A stretch of DNA of 64,000 nucleotides from Persicaria tinctoria (GCA_037127255.1 JBANSL010000005.1:59923909-59987908), one strand, 5' to 3'. Numbered from the stretch's first letter, positions 1 to 11,941 are shown. Numbers and translations: made by a program. Notes: a model not told the origin generated them from the sequence alone.

Positions 1-119
1 AGCGGCGGTTTGACGCCCATATCTGTAATTTCATTTTTGAAGGTTGAATGTTGAATGTGAAAGTTGCCTGAAAATTCAAATTCATGTTGCCTGCAAATTC
101 AATTTCATTGTTACCTGTA

Positions 120-640
120 ATTTCCTAAATTGTCCGTTCATTATTCAATCTCATTATTCAATCTTAGAGGTATTCAGAAGAAAAGCCGAATTATTCAGGT
201 GTATGAACCCAATTATTCACGTGTATTAACCGATTTTGTGTTTAAGGAGATGAGTTTATTTTTAAAGGTTGGCGGTCATACGAAGGAAAAATGCATTTAT
301 ACCATCGAATAATTATGTGATACCATCGAATAATCCAACGATACCATCGAATAATATTTAGTTATTTGTTAAAATGACATAAGTAATCGAATAACATAAT
401 CAACCATTTAGAAAGATTAACAAAAAAAATCATATACCATCGCATAATCTGTCGATAACATTGCATAATCAGACGATACGATAAAATAATCTAGATATAC
501 TGTCGAATAATTTGAAGAGAGTGCACCACACACGCCTCTATTCAGCAAGTGGGCGAAAAAAAGACGTGGGTCCCACTGTTTTTTAATTTTAAAAAAGCCA
601 AAATTGCCTATTAATCTCAGCCTTCCATTTCATTCAATCA
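120..640. repeat. AT-rich element with repeated ATTATTCGATGG-type motif, copy A
   Basis: The motif accATCGAATAAT (reverse complement ATTATTCGATGGT) recurs every 20-35 bp. The block shares its order and sequence with 53740-54600 in the opposite orientation, including the stretch ttagttatttgt next to aaatgacat and the tail around gtgggtcccac. It is therefore a dispersed repeat rather than chance AT-richness. The arrayed motif looks like subterminal repeats of a DNA transposon, perhaps Mutator-like, but I see no TIR, TSD or transposase, so the class is open. Confidence 0.6.
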
Positions 641-694
641 ACGGCCAAGATGTGTTCACATGATACACGATAAGACCTGAGTACACCGGAACCA

Positions 695-1100
<406 letters not shown>

Positions 1101-2680
1101 TTCTCCATTCAACTGCTCCCAGATTCATGAAGAAGAAGAAGAGTCTCTTCACCACATTCTTTACTCCCTCCCCTTTTACTCTCTCAGAAACCAGTCTTTC
1201 TCTCTGAAAGCCTTCCCATGGCTCTCACATGGCATCTCCTACTCGCATCCACTCCCGACGAAGGATTTGGCAGAACCACGCCAAGCCTTGACACCGCCTC
1301 CAACAACTCTCCATCTCTCTATTGGGTCTCCCTCTCTCTTCTTCGACCACAAATTTCAGATCCCCTTCCTTGTCGGACTGCCTGAAGCCCTAGAGTCGAC
1401 AACGGCCTTTTACTCTGAAGATTTGACATTTTTCGGTCAACAACTTCTCATTTGGCAATCGCCAAGTCCAGACAGGACAAAGGCCAAGAGCCTCGAGCCT
1501 CCACAGCCCCGATACCAAGACTATACATCCTGTAAGATTACGGGGTTCTCTATTGTCAATTTGTTCTTAATTTTTAGGGCTAATCAAAATTAGGTTTTTA
1601 TTTTTCTTTTAGTTTTGTGTGATTTGTTATCTAACTTTAGGGGATTTCAATTTCAAAAGGTTTCCCGTTCTCCATTGTAAAGTCTAGGGAAGAAAAGCTA
1701 AGACTTACCAACAAGGAGGATAACACACTAGTGGACATTCAATGTTTGAGGCTGGAAGTGTTCGAGATATGGAGATTGGTAGAACAAAGTACATCGAGAA
1801 GGCAGACCGTGCAGCTGTTGAGCAGGTAATTTCTTGATTAGCTTTACAATTGCATATTATTATAATGCTCTTGATCTGATTTGTTTGTTGGTTTGTGTTT
1901 GATGTGGTGATCAGTCGGGACGGCTGAATTGGTGGTTGGAGGTGGCAATCGATTGCAATCGAAGGCGGGATGCGTCAAATTGAGGTAAAACTCTTTGTGT
2001 TCCCCCTTTTCTTACCAACTGGATATGTATACTCGGTTGTTTAATTTGGAGGATTTTGGTTAATGTATTGCACACAAGGTGTTCGATGAAATGCTTAGAG
2101 GTATATTTTGTGTTGATTCATCCAAGTGTATAGAGAATTATTGGATTACCTTCAAATCTGTGGTTGCACCACGTGGCCTTGATGGCTTCCAAAATGTGCT
2201 TTTGATTAATTAGAATTAAGTGACATTTGTTGTTGTGAGAAAGAAAACTCTTAGTGCTTTTGATTAAGTATGATATCTAGCTCACAATATAGGAGGTGTT
2301 TTCTGTCATATGCAAGGACTTGTGGACCTTTGTGGCCGGTGATACAAGATGTAGTGAAATTTCCCATTATTGAGATTCATTTTTCATTGGTGCTTCACAT
2401 GCTCTGTAGATGCTTCATGAAGTTCTTATAGGCTTGTAATGTTGCAGTCTATAGGCATGTTTTCCTACCCTCCAATTAAACAACTACGAACCCGGATAAG
2501 TTAGTGATTTTTTTTAAAAACTTTTAGTTTAGGGGTAGGAGAAATTTGTATGTAGGCATGCCTCTAAGAGGTTGATTTTGAGGGATTCCTGCCTCATGTG
2601 AAGCAATGAGAAAATAATAACGCTATGCTACCACTAATGAACCATTATTACTTATTAGGCAAGCTAGGGTAAAACATAGA
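1101..2680. other. Unrecognised stretch with exon-like segments
   Basis: There is a pyrimidine-rich leader-like region at 1130-1260 and an open frame at 1267-1593 of 108 codons with no recognisable motif. A short exon-like segment at about 1730-1826 is followed by a GT-type donor (cag|gtaatt). The segment could be the 5' part of the gene whose IPK1-like exons follow, but I cannot align it to the family N-terminus. It may equally be unrelated. Confidence 0.25.
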
Positions 2681-2915
2681 TAACTAAAGTGAATCCCATG
2701 GAAGCAATAGAAAAAATGTATTTTTTGTATCTTGAGTGAACAATTATGTTATACTCCCAAGATAGGTGACTCACTAAAGTGAATCCCATGGAAGCAATCC
2801 CATGGAACTATGTATCTTGAGTGAACAATTATGTTTACCATGAGATTTCGTGACCCTTCATATCTCCATAAGGTGAGTCACCTATCTTGAGTGAACAATT
2901 ATGTTCTACTCCCAT
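2681..2915 (+). repeat. Local repeat, three copies
   Basis: The string tatcttgagtgaacaattat occurs three times (near 2728, 2813 and 2891). A second string, gaatcccatggaagcaat, occurs twice, near 2692 and 2781. These are imperfect, partly scrambled tandem duplications in non-coding sequence. Confidence 0.8.
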
Positions 2916-3094
2916 TTTGACAGAACTATGTAGATCACCTATCTTTCTGTGAAGAACAAGGTTTCACAATTGTGACATGTAATCAGAGGACAGCAGAGTC
3001 TTTGTGCCGTAAGATTGGGGCTTTTGATTTGCTTGCCTTGAACTGTAATGGGTGATAAAGGCTTTATGTCAAGAATACTTTCTGCAAATTTTGG

Positions 3095-4150
3095 GGAATT
3101 TCCAAGGTCAATACCTCTACTGATTCAGTGCTTCTAATGTCGGATCATTTTGTTTTCCCTTATGGTGAGTGCCAGTATGCATTTCATGCTTTGATTCTTT
3201 TGATTATGGATTCAAGTTGTCTTCACATTATTTTTTATGGATCTTTTACTTTTCTCTGGAGCACTGCTTACATGACCTTCTCAGATGATAGATTGTACTT
3301 GTATATACATTCTTTCAAGGTGTTTATTATATTTTTCAACACACAATTAGTCAGTTTCCTTCATATCATTTCAGATAAAGAATCAGGAATTTCTATTCAA
3401 TATTGTCTTTCTGAAAACTTCATTTAAATTATTGGATTGTTCAGCTTGTGTGAGATGCCTCTGGTTATTCTGGTCATTAGAGAAAAATTGCAATCTTATA
3501 GTGACTTCCATGTTTCAAGTAACTCTCAAGAGGGTCCATGCATCTGTGTTGAAATAAAGGTATTGCTTTCTAACCTTTTACTCACTTTCTTTACATTTTT
3601 ACCCTGATTCTGTTGTCTAGCTCAGTAGTTTTGTTCATATTTGAACCCGACTTCTTATGAGTTATTCATTTCTGCTTTGTTTCCTTTTATACCTCAATAG
3701 TCAATGTGTGGGTTTCTCCCTTCATCAAGGTATATTTCTGAGAAGAATGTAGTAAAAAAGAAAGTGGTACGTTTCAAGATGCATCAACCACTCAAACTGC
3801 AGAAGCATCAGGTAGTATTGGCCATGCTATGATACAAATCTCTAATTTTTGTGAGTATCCTTTATGATGATGGGAACTTTTTAACCATCTTGCTTTGATT
3901 GCTATAAGCTTCTTTTGCTTTAATGTGCATTTTCTGTTTATTTCACTTCTAACTTGACAATTGTTATGTGTGTATCTTAGATATTGCAATCAAGTGAATA
4001 TGCTCCACTTGACCTACTTTCTGGAACTAAGGATGGGATACATAAAGCTGTCAACGCACTCTTTGCAGTCCCTCAGAACAGTTGGCACTTGTACTTTTGC
4101 TTTCATTGAGGAGGGTCGTGAAACTACAACTGGGACAATTATTATTATGT
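3095..4150 (+). pseudogene. IPK1: Inositol-pentakisphosphate 2-kinase (IPK1)-like exons, decayed
   Basis: Four exon-like segments in the right order match the middle of plant IPK1, the kinase that makes phytate (InsP6) from InsP5. Exon a (about 3100-3164) reads VNTSTDSVLLMSDH and ends at a GTGAGT donor. Exon b (about 3502-3559) ends CICVEIK. Exon c (3701-3811) reads CGFLPSSRYISEKN then VVRFKMHQPLKL. Exon d (from 3981) reads SEYAPLDLLSGTKDGIHKAV and then FAVPQN. The VEIK and CGFLP blocks are family signatures. After PQN the frame hits a stop near 4108, and the expected glycine-rich continuation is found only in another frame, so the copy is frameshifted. The N-terminal exons and the C-terminal half were not found. 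This is a relic or a misassembled gene, identified from memory of the family. Confidence 0.7.
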
Positions 4151-4159
4151 AAGTATATT

Positions 4160-4770
4160 CATTTTTATGTGATATTGCAAGTTGCTTAAAGGAAGGTGCT
4201 GAAATGAAGGTGCAAGAGTCATAAAAAAGGCTCTATTTAAAAGCATTGATTATATTTTCTGATTTCTTACTCTTGAAGAATTTCCTCTAGAGTTGTCTTG
4301 TGGTGCTGAATTCATTTCTCATTGACAGAGGACTTGCTATTGCAAGTTGCTGAAATGATGGTGCAAGAGTCAGAAAAAGGCTCTAAACTACAACTCATTG
4401 TTGTTGAAAGTATAGGATTTGTCAAACAGCCAGACGGAGCTGTTGGGGCTGCTAACAAACCGAACAAAGGAGCTGTTGGGACTACTGATGAGCTAAACAA
4501 GGAAGTTGGCAGGAAGCTGCATTAAAACAACAAAATAAAGTTATTGTTGTCTATGAAAATTAGCCAGTTGCAGCTGCTGTAAAATAGCAACTTGGGGGTA
4601 CTTGTGATGTTGTAAAACAACAATTTTGGTGACATTATGACAGCTGAAAAGAGGCCAAATGTAGCTGCTGTAAAATTGCATAAAGAGGCTGAAAGTGTTG
4701 AAGGAAATGTCAAAAGGTTGAGAAACAAGAAGTAAAGTAAGCCACACTCACACATTAACAGTTTAACTTT
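4160..4770 (+). other. Downstream of IPK1 relic, with a duplicated segment
   Basis: The segment at about 4168-4235 is repeated at about 4334-4392 (tattgcaagttgct, then gtgcaagagtca). An open frame at 4322-4525 (67 codons) contains two similar blocks, DGAVGAANKPNKG and GAVGTTDELNKE. I do not recognise it, and it does not match the IPK1 C-terminus. Confidence 0.35.
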
Positions 4771-5084
4771 GCATTCATCTTATAAATGATTTAGCGGACT
4801 TTATAGGTAATTTTGATGAAAAACTCCTTATTTTACCATTATAGTATACAAGTGCAGAGGGTTGGGGACTCTTGTATGCTACAAGATAAACAAATAAAGG
4901 AGAGGATAAAGGAATATGTAAAACAGTTTTGCGATACGGATGTGGAGGGTGAGCTGCATCAAGTTTTAGCAATGGAGCATCAGGTGGTTATGACAGCAAA
5001 ACGTGGAAAAAAATATGGCAGAATTAGATAGTGCAAATGTCTACCAAAGGATGAAGGAAGATGGCGAAGAGATGTATGCTAATT

Positions 5085-5343
5085 GGTACCTGATCGAGCA
5101 ATGTCGGGGGCTGATTGGGGGGGGGGGGGGGGGCAGATAAGAAGGCAAGCCAATGCTTTGGCGGATGGTCTTGCGAATATGGCACTGCAACAAGTTGAAG
5201 TGTTTAGGGAACTAGAATTCTAGAAGTCTTACCTATATGTATTAAAAGCTCTTTGTACCAGCCACCCGATAATGGGGCTAACTCTACTGCATTCTCAATA
5301 AATTAAGAGGTTTATACCCTCCCCTTTACACCAAAAAAAAAAC
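5085..5343 (+). mobile_element. LINE 3' end: RNase H tail, 3' UTR and poly-A
   Basis: The sequence encodes RRQANALADGLANMAL followed by a stop near 5221. This is the C-terminal helix of the RNase H domain found at the end of plant non-LTR retrotransposon polyproteins. An untranslated tail with an AATAAA-like signal (caataaatt) and an A-run at 5331-5342 follow. An 18-base G-run just upstream (5117-5134) interrupts the frame. The copy is extremely 5'-truncated, as is common for LINEs. Confidence 0.7.
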
Positions 5344-5735
5344 AGTCTATTAGGGGGGAAATTGAGTAATTGGGCTCCGATTAAAATACTCACGACTTTA
5401 AAACGAGTAAAAATATAAATCATTTATTTTCTACAATCTATTTCACAAGCATGGTGTGAAGTCTATTGTAGGTATGAGAACTGATTTTCAACATTAAATC
5501 CAATGAGAATAACAAGTACCAAAAATATAAAAAAAGAATAGTCTATTAGAGGGAAATATGAAGTAATTGGGCTCTATTTAAAATACACATGAACTTAAAA
5601 CGAGTAAAAAACATAAACCATTTATTTTCTGCAACCCATTTCACAAGCATGATATGAAATCTATTATGGTTATGAAAATTGATTTTCAATAGTAAATACA
5701 ATGGGGAAAAAACCAAAAATATTCGATGCTCAACC
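5344..5735. repeat. Tandem duplication, period about 196 bp
   Basis: Two adjacent diverged copies begin agtctatta at 5344 and 5540. Both contain taattgggctc, aaaacgagtaaaaa and tttcacaagcatg. They lie directly after the LINE poly-A tail. No coding potential is seen. Confidence 0.85.
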
Positions 5736-6500
5736 TATCATATATTTAAGACAATGGTTCCAATATATTTTCGTTGGATTTTTTTTGGGCAAAATATTTA
5801 GATAGCTATGTATAAATTGTTTACTCCGTTGATGAAATTTGTTAATTGAAGATTATAAATTATTGATCAAATTTTATCATAAGACATTGGTCTTATTGAA
5901 GTAAAATACTTCGTAGAATGTTATAAATTGTGATTTAATGAGTTTAATTATTACATCTAAGTATTTAATCATTGCGATTTAATGAGTTTAATGTTTTAGC
6001 CTCTTAGGGTTCGTACTTAAACATAGAGAACATTTTTCTAATTAAGGGTCTAAGACATTATAAAAAACACACAATATCATTTTTTTATTCTTTAGCTACA
6101 TAGAGTTTATTCATTTAAACTTAATGTATCTTTATCAAATCGGTTTTTAATTTAGATCAATTTAAAAAATATAACATGATGTGTAATATTAATAGATAAA
6201 GTATTATAGATGATCCAAACTCTATTTTCTTAAGCAAAAAACTATAAGGTTTATTTTCTTTGTCTTCAATTAGGACGGATGCTAGGAGAATCGTGAAAGA
6301 GGTTGATTTACTGTTATTTGTCAAATTTGAAGTACCGATCATCTCAAGAAAAGAAAATTTCAAAGAGCAACATGACAAGAAGCATGAGTAATATACTAAT
6401 ATGTTAGTAGAAAATTGATGTGTCGAATATTTTGTTTAATACATCAAACCCGATCGAAAATATTACAAAAAACCCGAACAAGGTTCGGGAAAAGAACTAG
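5736..6500. other. AT-rich spacer, nothing recognised
   Basis: No extended open frame, RNA gene or repeat structure was identified on either strand. The string gcgatttaatgagtttaat recurs within about 50 bp near 5930-5990. Confidence 0.5.
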
Positions 6501-6504
6501 TTTG

Positions 6505-7275
6505 TTTTGATATTTGCAACCATGGAAAATCAAACTTCTGTGGTGTTTACAAAGACTTTTTTTATTCATTACTTTTGTTTTGTGAGATTTTTCTATTTAA
6601 AACCCACTAATCACATGCATCACCTACTTCACTCGCTTCACTTGTGCATGTGGGATGATGGTGAAAGTTTTGCAGGTGTTGAGTGATGCAAGTGGAGTAA
6701 TTTAAGTCGTGGGATAGGTGGTGGTAGAATTATTTTTACCCTTTCTCCTTGTTTCTATTTCTATTTGTGCTTGGGCCACTCAGAAATACTCTCTTGATTT
6801 AAGTTAGGAAAAGAGTGTGTTCAATTTACCCTTCATACTCTCCTTAGATGGGATAAACTATGAATGTTGTTGTTATTGCTGCTTTGTTTGCTAAATTTGA
6901 TTTAACATTTTTTGATATAGGAAAATATTGATTTGCTTTGACAATTTCAACCATGTAAAAGAAAAAATATGTGGTATTTTATTAAGACCCTTTTTTCTCG
7001 TTAGTTTTGTTTTGTGGGATTTTGTCTAACTAAAACCCACTAATCACATGAATCACCTATTTCTTGAATTTGGTAAATAAAGAGCAGTTATCAGGGGTTC
7101 GAATTGGAGACCTTTTGATACTACCCACAAGTCCTTTCCGATTGAACCACCTATTTCATCTGCATCACTCATGCATGTCGGATGATGATGAATGTTCTCA
7201 CAGTTAATGGATCATGTGGGTGGAGTGCTCAATTGAATCCATGTGACATGTGGTGGTATATCTATTTTTACCCAT
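6505..7275. repeat. Diverged tandem duplication, about 250 bp unit
   Basis: The unit at 6505-6760 is repeated at about 6925-7275. Both share acccactaatcacatg, a CACCTA block and gcatgt-ggatgatg, and both end with a tttttaccc tract. The second copy is longer because of an 84-bp insertion (7064-7147). Confidence 0.75.
7064..7147 (+). mobile_element. Short SINE-like (tRNA B-box) insertion with 10-bp TSD
   Basis: The insert is flanked by identical 10-mers cacctatttc (7054-7063 and 7148-7157) and is absent from the sister unit of the tandem duplication. It contains a pol III B-box-like string, ggttcgaattgg. No clear A box is visible, so it may be a 5'-truncated tRNA-derived SINE. Confidence 0.65.
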
Positions 7276-7416
7276 ACTAAGCCCCCATATATATCAGAAA
7301 ATGAGAAAATAGCACTCAATATACCAAAATAATTGGCCCATTGCAAAAATGTCATCATGCGGATGCTCATAAAAGCGGCCACCGGCCGAGATTCGGTCAC
7401 AGAGGAGAAGGAGAGG

Positions 7417-7542
7417 TGCGTTGGGAGGCACGATAGGGTTAGGTGGGGATTCGCTTCGGTGATTAGGAGGAGGAAGGAGATGGAGGATGCCATCGCCGTT
7501 GTCCCTGGCTTCATGTCTCGCAGTTGCGACCATATAGGGGGG
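7417..7542 (+). pseudogene. PP2C-type protein phosphatase fragment
   Basis: The open frame holds CVGRHDRVRWGFASVI, RRKEMEDAIAVVPGF and MSRSCDHIGG. This is the start of the catalytic domain of a plant PP2C; the family has G-x-R-x-x-M-E-D here, and the acidic pair after M contributes to metal binding. The first glycine of GRR is replaced by Arg. After CDHIGG the frame loses similarity, and the DGHGG motif and the rest of the domain are missing. It is a captured or degenerate 5' fragment. Confidence 0.6.
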
Positions 7543-7659
7543 GTGTACGGTGTACCGCGCCTGGCTCTCGAAGCTCTGATCAGATCTCAAACCGCAAAGG
7601 ATGACACTGAGATGGAGGTTCTGGAAAAGGAGCTCAAGAGCTGGGCAATTGCAACCTTA

Positions 7660-8323
7660 ATTGGGATCAATTATATTGATCTTTTCAGTAAATTTTGCAT
7701 TGCTTCTTCATTTGTTTGTTGATTTGACGTCTCATACCATGATACTAGACCATGGAAATGATGAATTCGATTTTGTAGAATGCAAAAACTCACAAACTGT
7801 TTTACAGGTATGTTACCTAGCAACTACCTATTCAGGTTATTGAAATTCAGAGGTGGAACTGATTTTCAAGTTGTTCATTTGTTTGTTTATTGTGTTAGTT
7901 ATGAAACAATATCAATATTTAGGGGCTGAGTTGTTGACCCCATCAATTGAAAAAAAAAACTTCAAATGAAGATGTGGGTGTAAAAAACTTCAACAAGGAT
8001 TTTTGATTTGTTAGTAGTCATTTTTCAAAGATGGGAAAGTAGAAATAACTTTTTACACAAATCTTTATAATGCTTACTGGTCACAAAATTTACTACCACT
8101 ACCAGCTACTGCCTCCCATCTACTATACTAGAAGAACCGAGAAAGAGGCTTCAATGAACAACTGTCAAGTTTTTTTTGCACGCAAGCAGGAGATCAAAGT
8201 AAGGCCATCTAGTGTGAAAAGGCATTTTCCACTTCTCGGTTATCCACTCAACTTGTCAAGTTGGTTCCTAGCGCCAAAGTGTTGAACAAATGCAAGCGAA
8301 GTGGATCATCTCCTATAGCCTTT
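7660..8323 (+). other. Unrecognised spacer or exon-like sequence before the LTR element
   Basis: Short open frames occur (for example 8070-8285) with no recognised domain. The LTR element inserts at the 3' end of this stretch, after ctaag at 8324-8328. Confidence 0.3.
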
Positions 8324-9058
8324 CTAAGTGACGAGAGGGTTTCTCGACCAATTAAATTTGTAGTCAAGACCCCGCTATAGGATAATGGAGTCAGATTCGT
8401 CCTCAGGAGAGAAGTCAGCGGTTCTAGGTTTAGTGTGTTTTGGGGTTCAGGGATAGTGGGAAAAGGTGGAGAGGTTGTTGTCGACAAAGAATAGAGGGGT
8501 CGATGTCGATGGATGGAGAGGGAATGATGGTTGGTGTCGGGTAGAATATGTGCCGAATAAAAATAATAAAATAAAACAAATGAAGATGCAAACTTCCAAG
8601 GTTAGGGATCACCACAACAATAAACATATGTGTAGATCATAAATCACACAAAGATGCATGCTTTATATCAAAGAATCGACTTTCGCAAATTCCAACAATT
8701 TAGGTGATAGAGGCTTTCGCATAAAAACCTAATTTGTTTCTACCTTTTCTTAATTAGGATCAACCAACTTTCGCAAGCAAACCCTAATTACTATCCAATT
8801 CATAATAAGATCACTTTCGCTTCAATATCATGAATAAGAAATTTCCTCAACTCTCGCAAATGATTAAGCACATAGGTAGATGATGATAAAGACATATAAA
8901 TTCATGGATTTAAATCAAACACACATATCTATGTTGGGATCACCCCAACCCTAGAAGAAGAAAATTAGAAACAAAACATAATAAAAGAAATTAACTTTAA
9001 CATAAAATAAACTAAAACTTACAAAACCTTCCAAACGTTCCTCCTCTCTCGCCTCCTC

Positions 9059-9060
<2 letters not shown>

Positions 9061-9122
<62 letters not shown>
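9061..9122. repeat. (CT)n microsatellite inside LTR
   Basis: A pure CT tract. The copy in the other LTR (12691-12724) is about 28 bp shorter and accounts for most of the length difference between the LTRs. Confidence 0.95.
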
Positions 9123-9123
<1 letters not shown>

Positions 9124-9184
9124 CTCCCTCCTTGCGCCCTAAGACGACTTGACTTGAATGAATGAAAATCAGCCCCCTGGGGCT

Positions 9185-9193
9185 TTATTTATA
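9185..9193 (-). promoter_or_regulatory. Putative LTR TATA box
   Basis: TATAAATAA on the minus strand sits just upstream of the conserved string aagccccagggggctg. The same box and neighbouring string recur in the other LTRs (12791, 38586, 35622, 50139, 52725), which supports promoter function. Confidence 0.6.
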
Positions 9194-10051
9194 TCCTTCT
9201 ATTCCTTGCTATTCAAGGATAGAATATATCTATCTATATCTAAAAAGCTTAAAAGATAAATAAAAGCAATAACATAATTAAATCTAAATAAGGGGAATAT
9301 ATCTAAAGTCTTCAAGTGGATAGATCTCTCTCTTCATGATGGATCTTGATAGCTCTTGATAGATCCGGATGGAATTTGATCTCGAAAATATCACCATCAG
9401 ATTCGGGATAGAACCTTAACAAGCCCCGGATTACTCGACATCGGTCACTGGGATTTACTCGATATCGACTAGGACTCCTCGATATCGAGTAGCACTTTCT
9501 CGACGTAGACCAACCTCCTCGACATAGAGTAAATCTCCTCGACATAGAGTAAATCTCCTCGACGTAGAGTAAATTGTCTTCATCTCGTGCTCGATCTCGT
9601 CCTCTGGAGCAAATGTCGAGTAAACTCTTGTCGATGTCGACCAATGTGGTCGATCTCGAGTAACGCTGTTGCTTTCAGCATTCTGCTCTGTTCTTAAAAC
9701 GCACTTTCCCGAGTCCTCGTTCGTCGGATTGACGCATATGACCATGCGTTGGAAAGCTCTTTCCGAGGGCTACAACTTTCATGAAGACATCTAAGCTTGG
9801 TTCAGAATGATGAATGGTGAAAAATGGCCTTTTCTCCAGCTGCACCATTCTTAGCTTCTCCATGAGCTTCCTTTAAGCTCCAAAGTGCATCCGATTTCTG
9901 CGAAATATAACCAAAACTTGTGTAGACCTCCATATATTGCAAATAAGTGTAAACTACACAGATTCTGTATTATTCTAACCCAAATGCATGCAATGTATGC
10001 AGAAATCGATATTAAAGTAAGTGTAAAACATGGCAAATTAGGCTCACAACA

Positions 10052-10066
10052 AACACCCCATACTTA
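10052..10066 (-). promoter_or_regulatory. Putative polypurine tract
   Basis: Read on the minus strand, the bases just before the 3' LTR are CTTAAGTATGGGGTGTT. This purine-rich stretch is in the expected place but is short and imperfect. Confidence 0.45.
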
Positions 10067-11042
10067 AGCTTGCTTGTCCTCAAGCAATACTTTTAATTGT
10101 CATTCAGGGGAAGAATTCAAAACTCTCAACATATTAGATTCATTCTCATATATATCCCTGCAGTCAATTACCATCCTTGAAAAGGTACTAGTGTCACAAA
10201 TCCATGCATGTGCAATTATACAAAAGCAACATCTACTCACAAAAGGAGGGTTATGCAAAAACAATTCATGTGACAAAGCATTAATAATCAAGAAGACTTT
10301 AATTTAAGCTCAATAAGGAGTAGATTGGTAAAAGGCTAAAGGTGGGCAATTATCATACACAATGAGCATGTATGAAAATATAAAGTCCTCCATCATCTTA
10401 TCATGCAACATGTCAAAAAGCAACTTCAAATTTTACCTCCTTTCATAGTTTTCATCTAAAATATGTACTTCATTGTGACTTCCCTTTACTAGGCAATTTC
10501 ATGCTATATCTCTAATGAATCCAATTTTGCATCGTCGAGTTCAATAAAGCTTCCATGACATTTATCAAAAATTTCAAATGGGGGTCATTTTTTCAAACTT
10601 TGGAAAACATGCATGTAAGCACATAAATCAATAATGCATTCCAAAATAGCCATGTAGCAATTCAAAGAAATAAATTCGAAATATGCACAAATAATGTCAA
10701 ATATGAAAAATAATGCATAAAGTAAGCCCTTCCCCCACCCCATACTTAAACATTACAGTGCCCTCACTGTATAAAAACAAGGGTAAAGAAAGCAACTCAC
10801 AAGACAGGTGTGCAGGGCTTCTAAATTTCGAATGGAAGCACCTCCTGGGCCGAGTCTGAATATAGCTTGGTTCTATCCATGGACTTGAAAAGTATGGAAG
10901 ACATATACTCATAAAAGAAAAAAACACAAAAACAAAAAATGTTCAAAACCAAAAACAAACAAAACAATGTCCAAAATGTCCCAAAAAGTCTATGTACAAG
11001 CTCTAGATTTTATAGTCACTAGGCCGACTTCTTCATTAAGCA

Positions 11043-11918
11043 TTAACCTGGCTCATCTTTGTCCGGAGGTATAGGTGGATCTGGTGGTTCCTCCGGTGGT
11101 GGGAAGCGTGGGATGTCATCCGGGAGCATCATGTGAAGAAGTTTAAACCTCCCTGAGTGAACGCTCCATGGCTTCACCCATTCATCTTCCTGGGCTCCAG
11201 CTGGCATGCATAAAGGAAGATATAAAGAAAATATACATACCTCATCATCATACCTCTTCCGCTTCATAGGTTGACTTGGTTGCGCGTCTCCACCACAACA
11301 AAACGGTGGAGTGGGAAGAGATATTTCCACCTCATCATGTGGAGCTTCATGCCACTTTGCTAGGACCCCATACTTGAATATGAACATCGGTTGCTCAAAA
11401 TCATCGGGGATAGCCTTCACCTTGTAAGGTAAAAGCGATCTTGGAATGCCCTGGTCAACAATGTCCAACTTCTTCTCTTCTAGTGCTATTTCGCCTTGGG
11501 ATCCTTCATATGATTCATCAACAATAGGTAGCAAAGTAGGAATGAAATTCGAGGAAGGACATACCTGATTGTCGACATTGAGTGGGTCAATTGGCTCGTC
11601 GAGAGGAGGGCATGGTCCTTTAGACTGAATGGAAGCCTCAAGCCTTCGGATTTCGTCTTCCAGCCGAGCTATTTCCCTTAATCGTGACTCCTCCACTGCG
11701 ATCCTATTTCTCCGTCTCAAATCTTGATACCATTCTTCCCATGCAGGATTCCCTTCGACAAAGTCTTCCATCTTTGTACCTAAGCTTTCGAAATCACAAT
11801 CAAGAACACAAATTAGTGGTAAAAGCTTGGCACCCAGTTGGTACCGGTGAGGTAGGTGGTGGTAGGGTATGTGATAGGGTAAGAAAAAGGGCTGGGCTTT
11901 TCTGAACCTTAAACACAA
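11043..11918 (-). CDS. Unknown protein of the non-autonomous LTR element
   Basis: A 291-codon frame fills much of the interior. A start at residue 50 (11771, MEDFVEGNPAWEEWYQDL) is more plausible than the first Met, because the first 49 residues run back toward the primer site. Residues 58-95 are charged and heptad-like (RRRNRIAVEESRLREIARL and following), consistent with a coiled coil. The middle is acidic. A CCGG stretch follows but without zinc-knuckle spacing. The end is proline-rich (PPPEEPPDPPIPPD). It has no protease, RT or integrase motif. It could be a degenerate Gag or a protein private to this element family. I do not recognise it. Confidence 0.5.
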   Translation of the reverse strand: MCLRFRKAQPFFLPYHIPYHHLPHRYQLGAKLLPLICVLDCDFESLGTKMEDFVEGNPAWEEWYQDLRRRNRIAVEESRLREIARLEDEIRRLEASIQSKGPCPPLDEPIDPLNVDNQVCPSSNFIPTLLPIVDESYEGSQGEIALEEKKLDIVDQGIPRSLLPYKVKAIPDDFEQPMFIFKYGVLAKWHEAPHDEVEISLPTPPFCCGGDAQPSQPMKRKRYDDEVCIFSLYLPLCMPAGAQEDEWVKPWSVHSGRFKLLHMMLPDDIPRFPPPEEPPDPPIPPDKDEPG

Positions 11919-11941
11919 TTAAACTAGGCGCAATTGATATC

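Larger units (their letters stand above)
8329..10051 (-). repeat. LTR (3' LTR of the minus-strand element)
   Basis: It starts TGACGAGAGGG and ends CTCACAACA on the plus strand, 1723 bp. It carries a CT microsatellite at about 9060-9120, longer than in the partner LTR, a TATA-like box at 9185-9193, and a run of TCGATATCGA-like sites at about 9435-9665. Confidence 0.93.

Noticed and set aside
9462..9575. CRISPR-like array of short spaced repeats
   Set aside because: The 20-bp spaced ctcgacatagag units are an LTR-internal minisatellite in a plant genome. Spacers are not unique and no cas genes exist.
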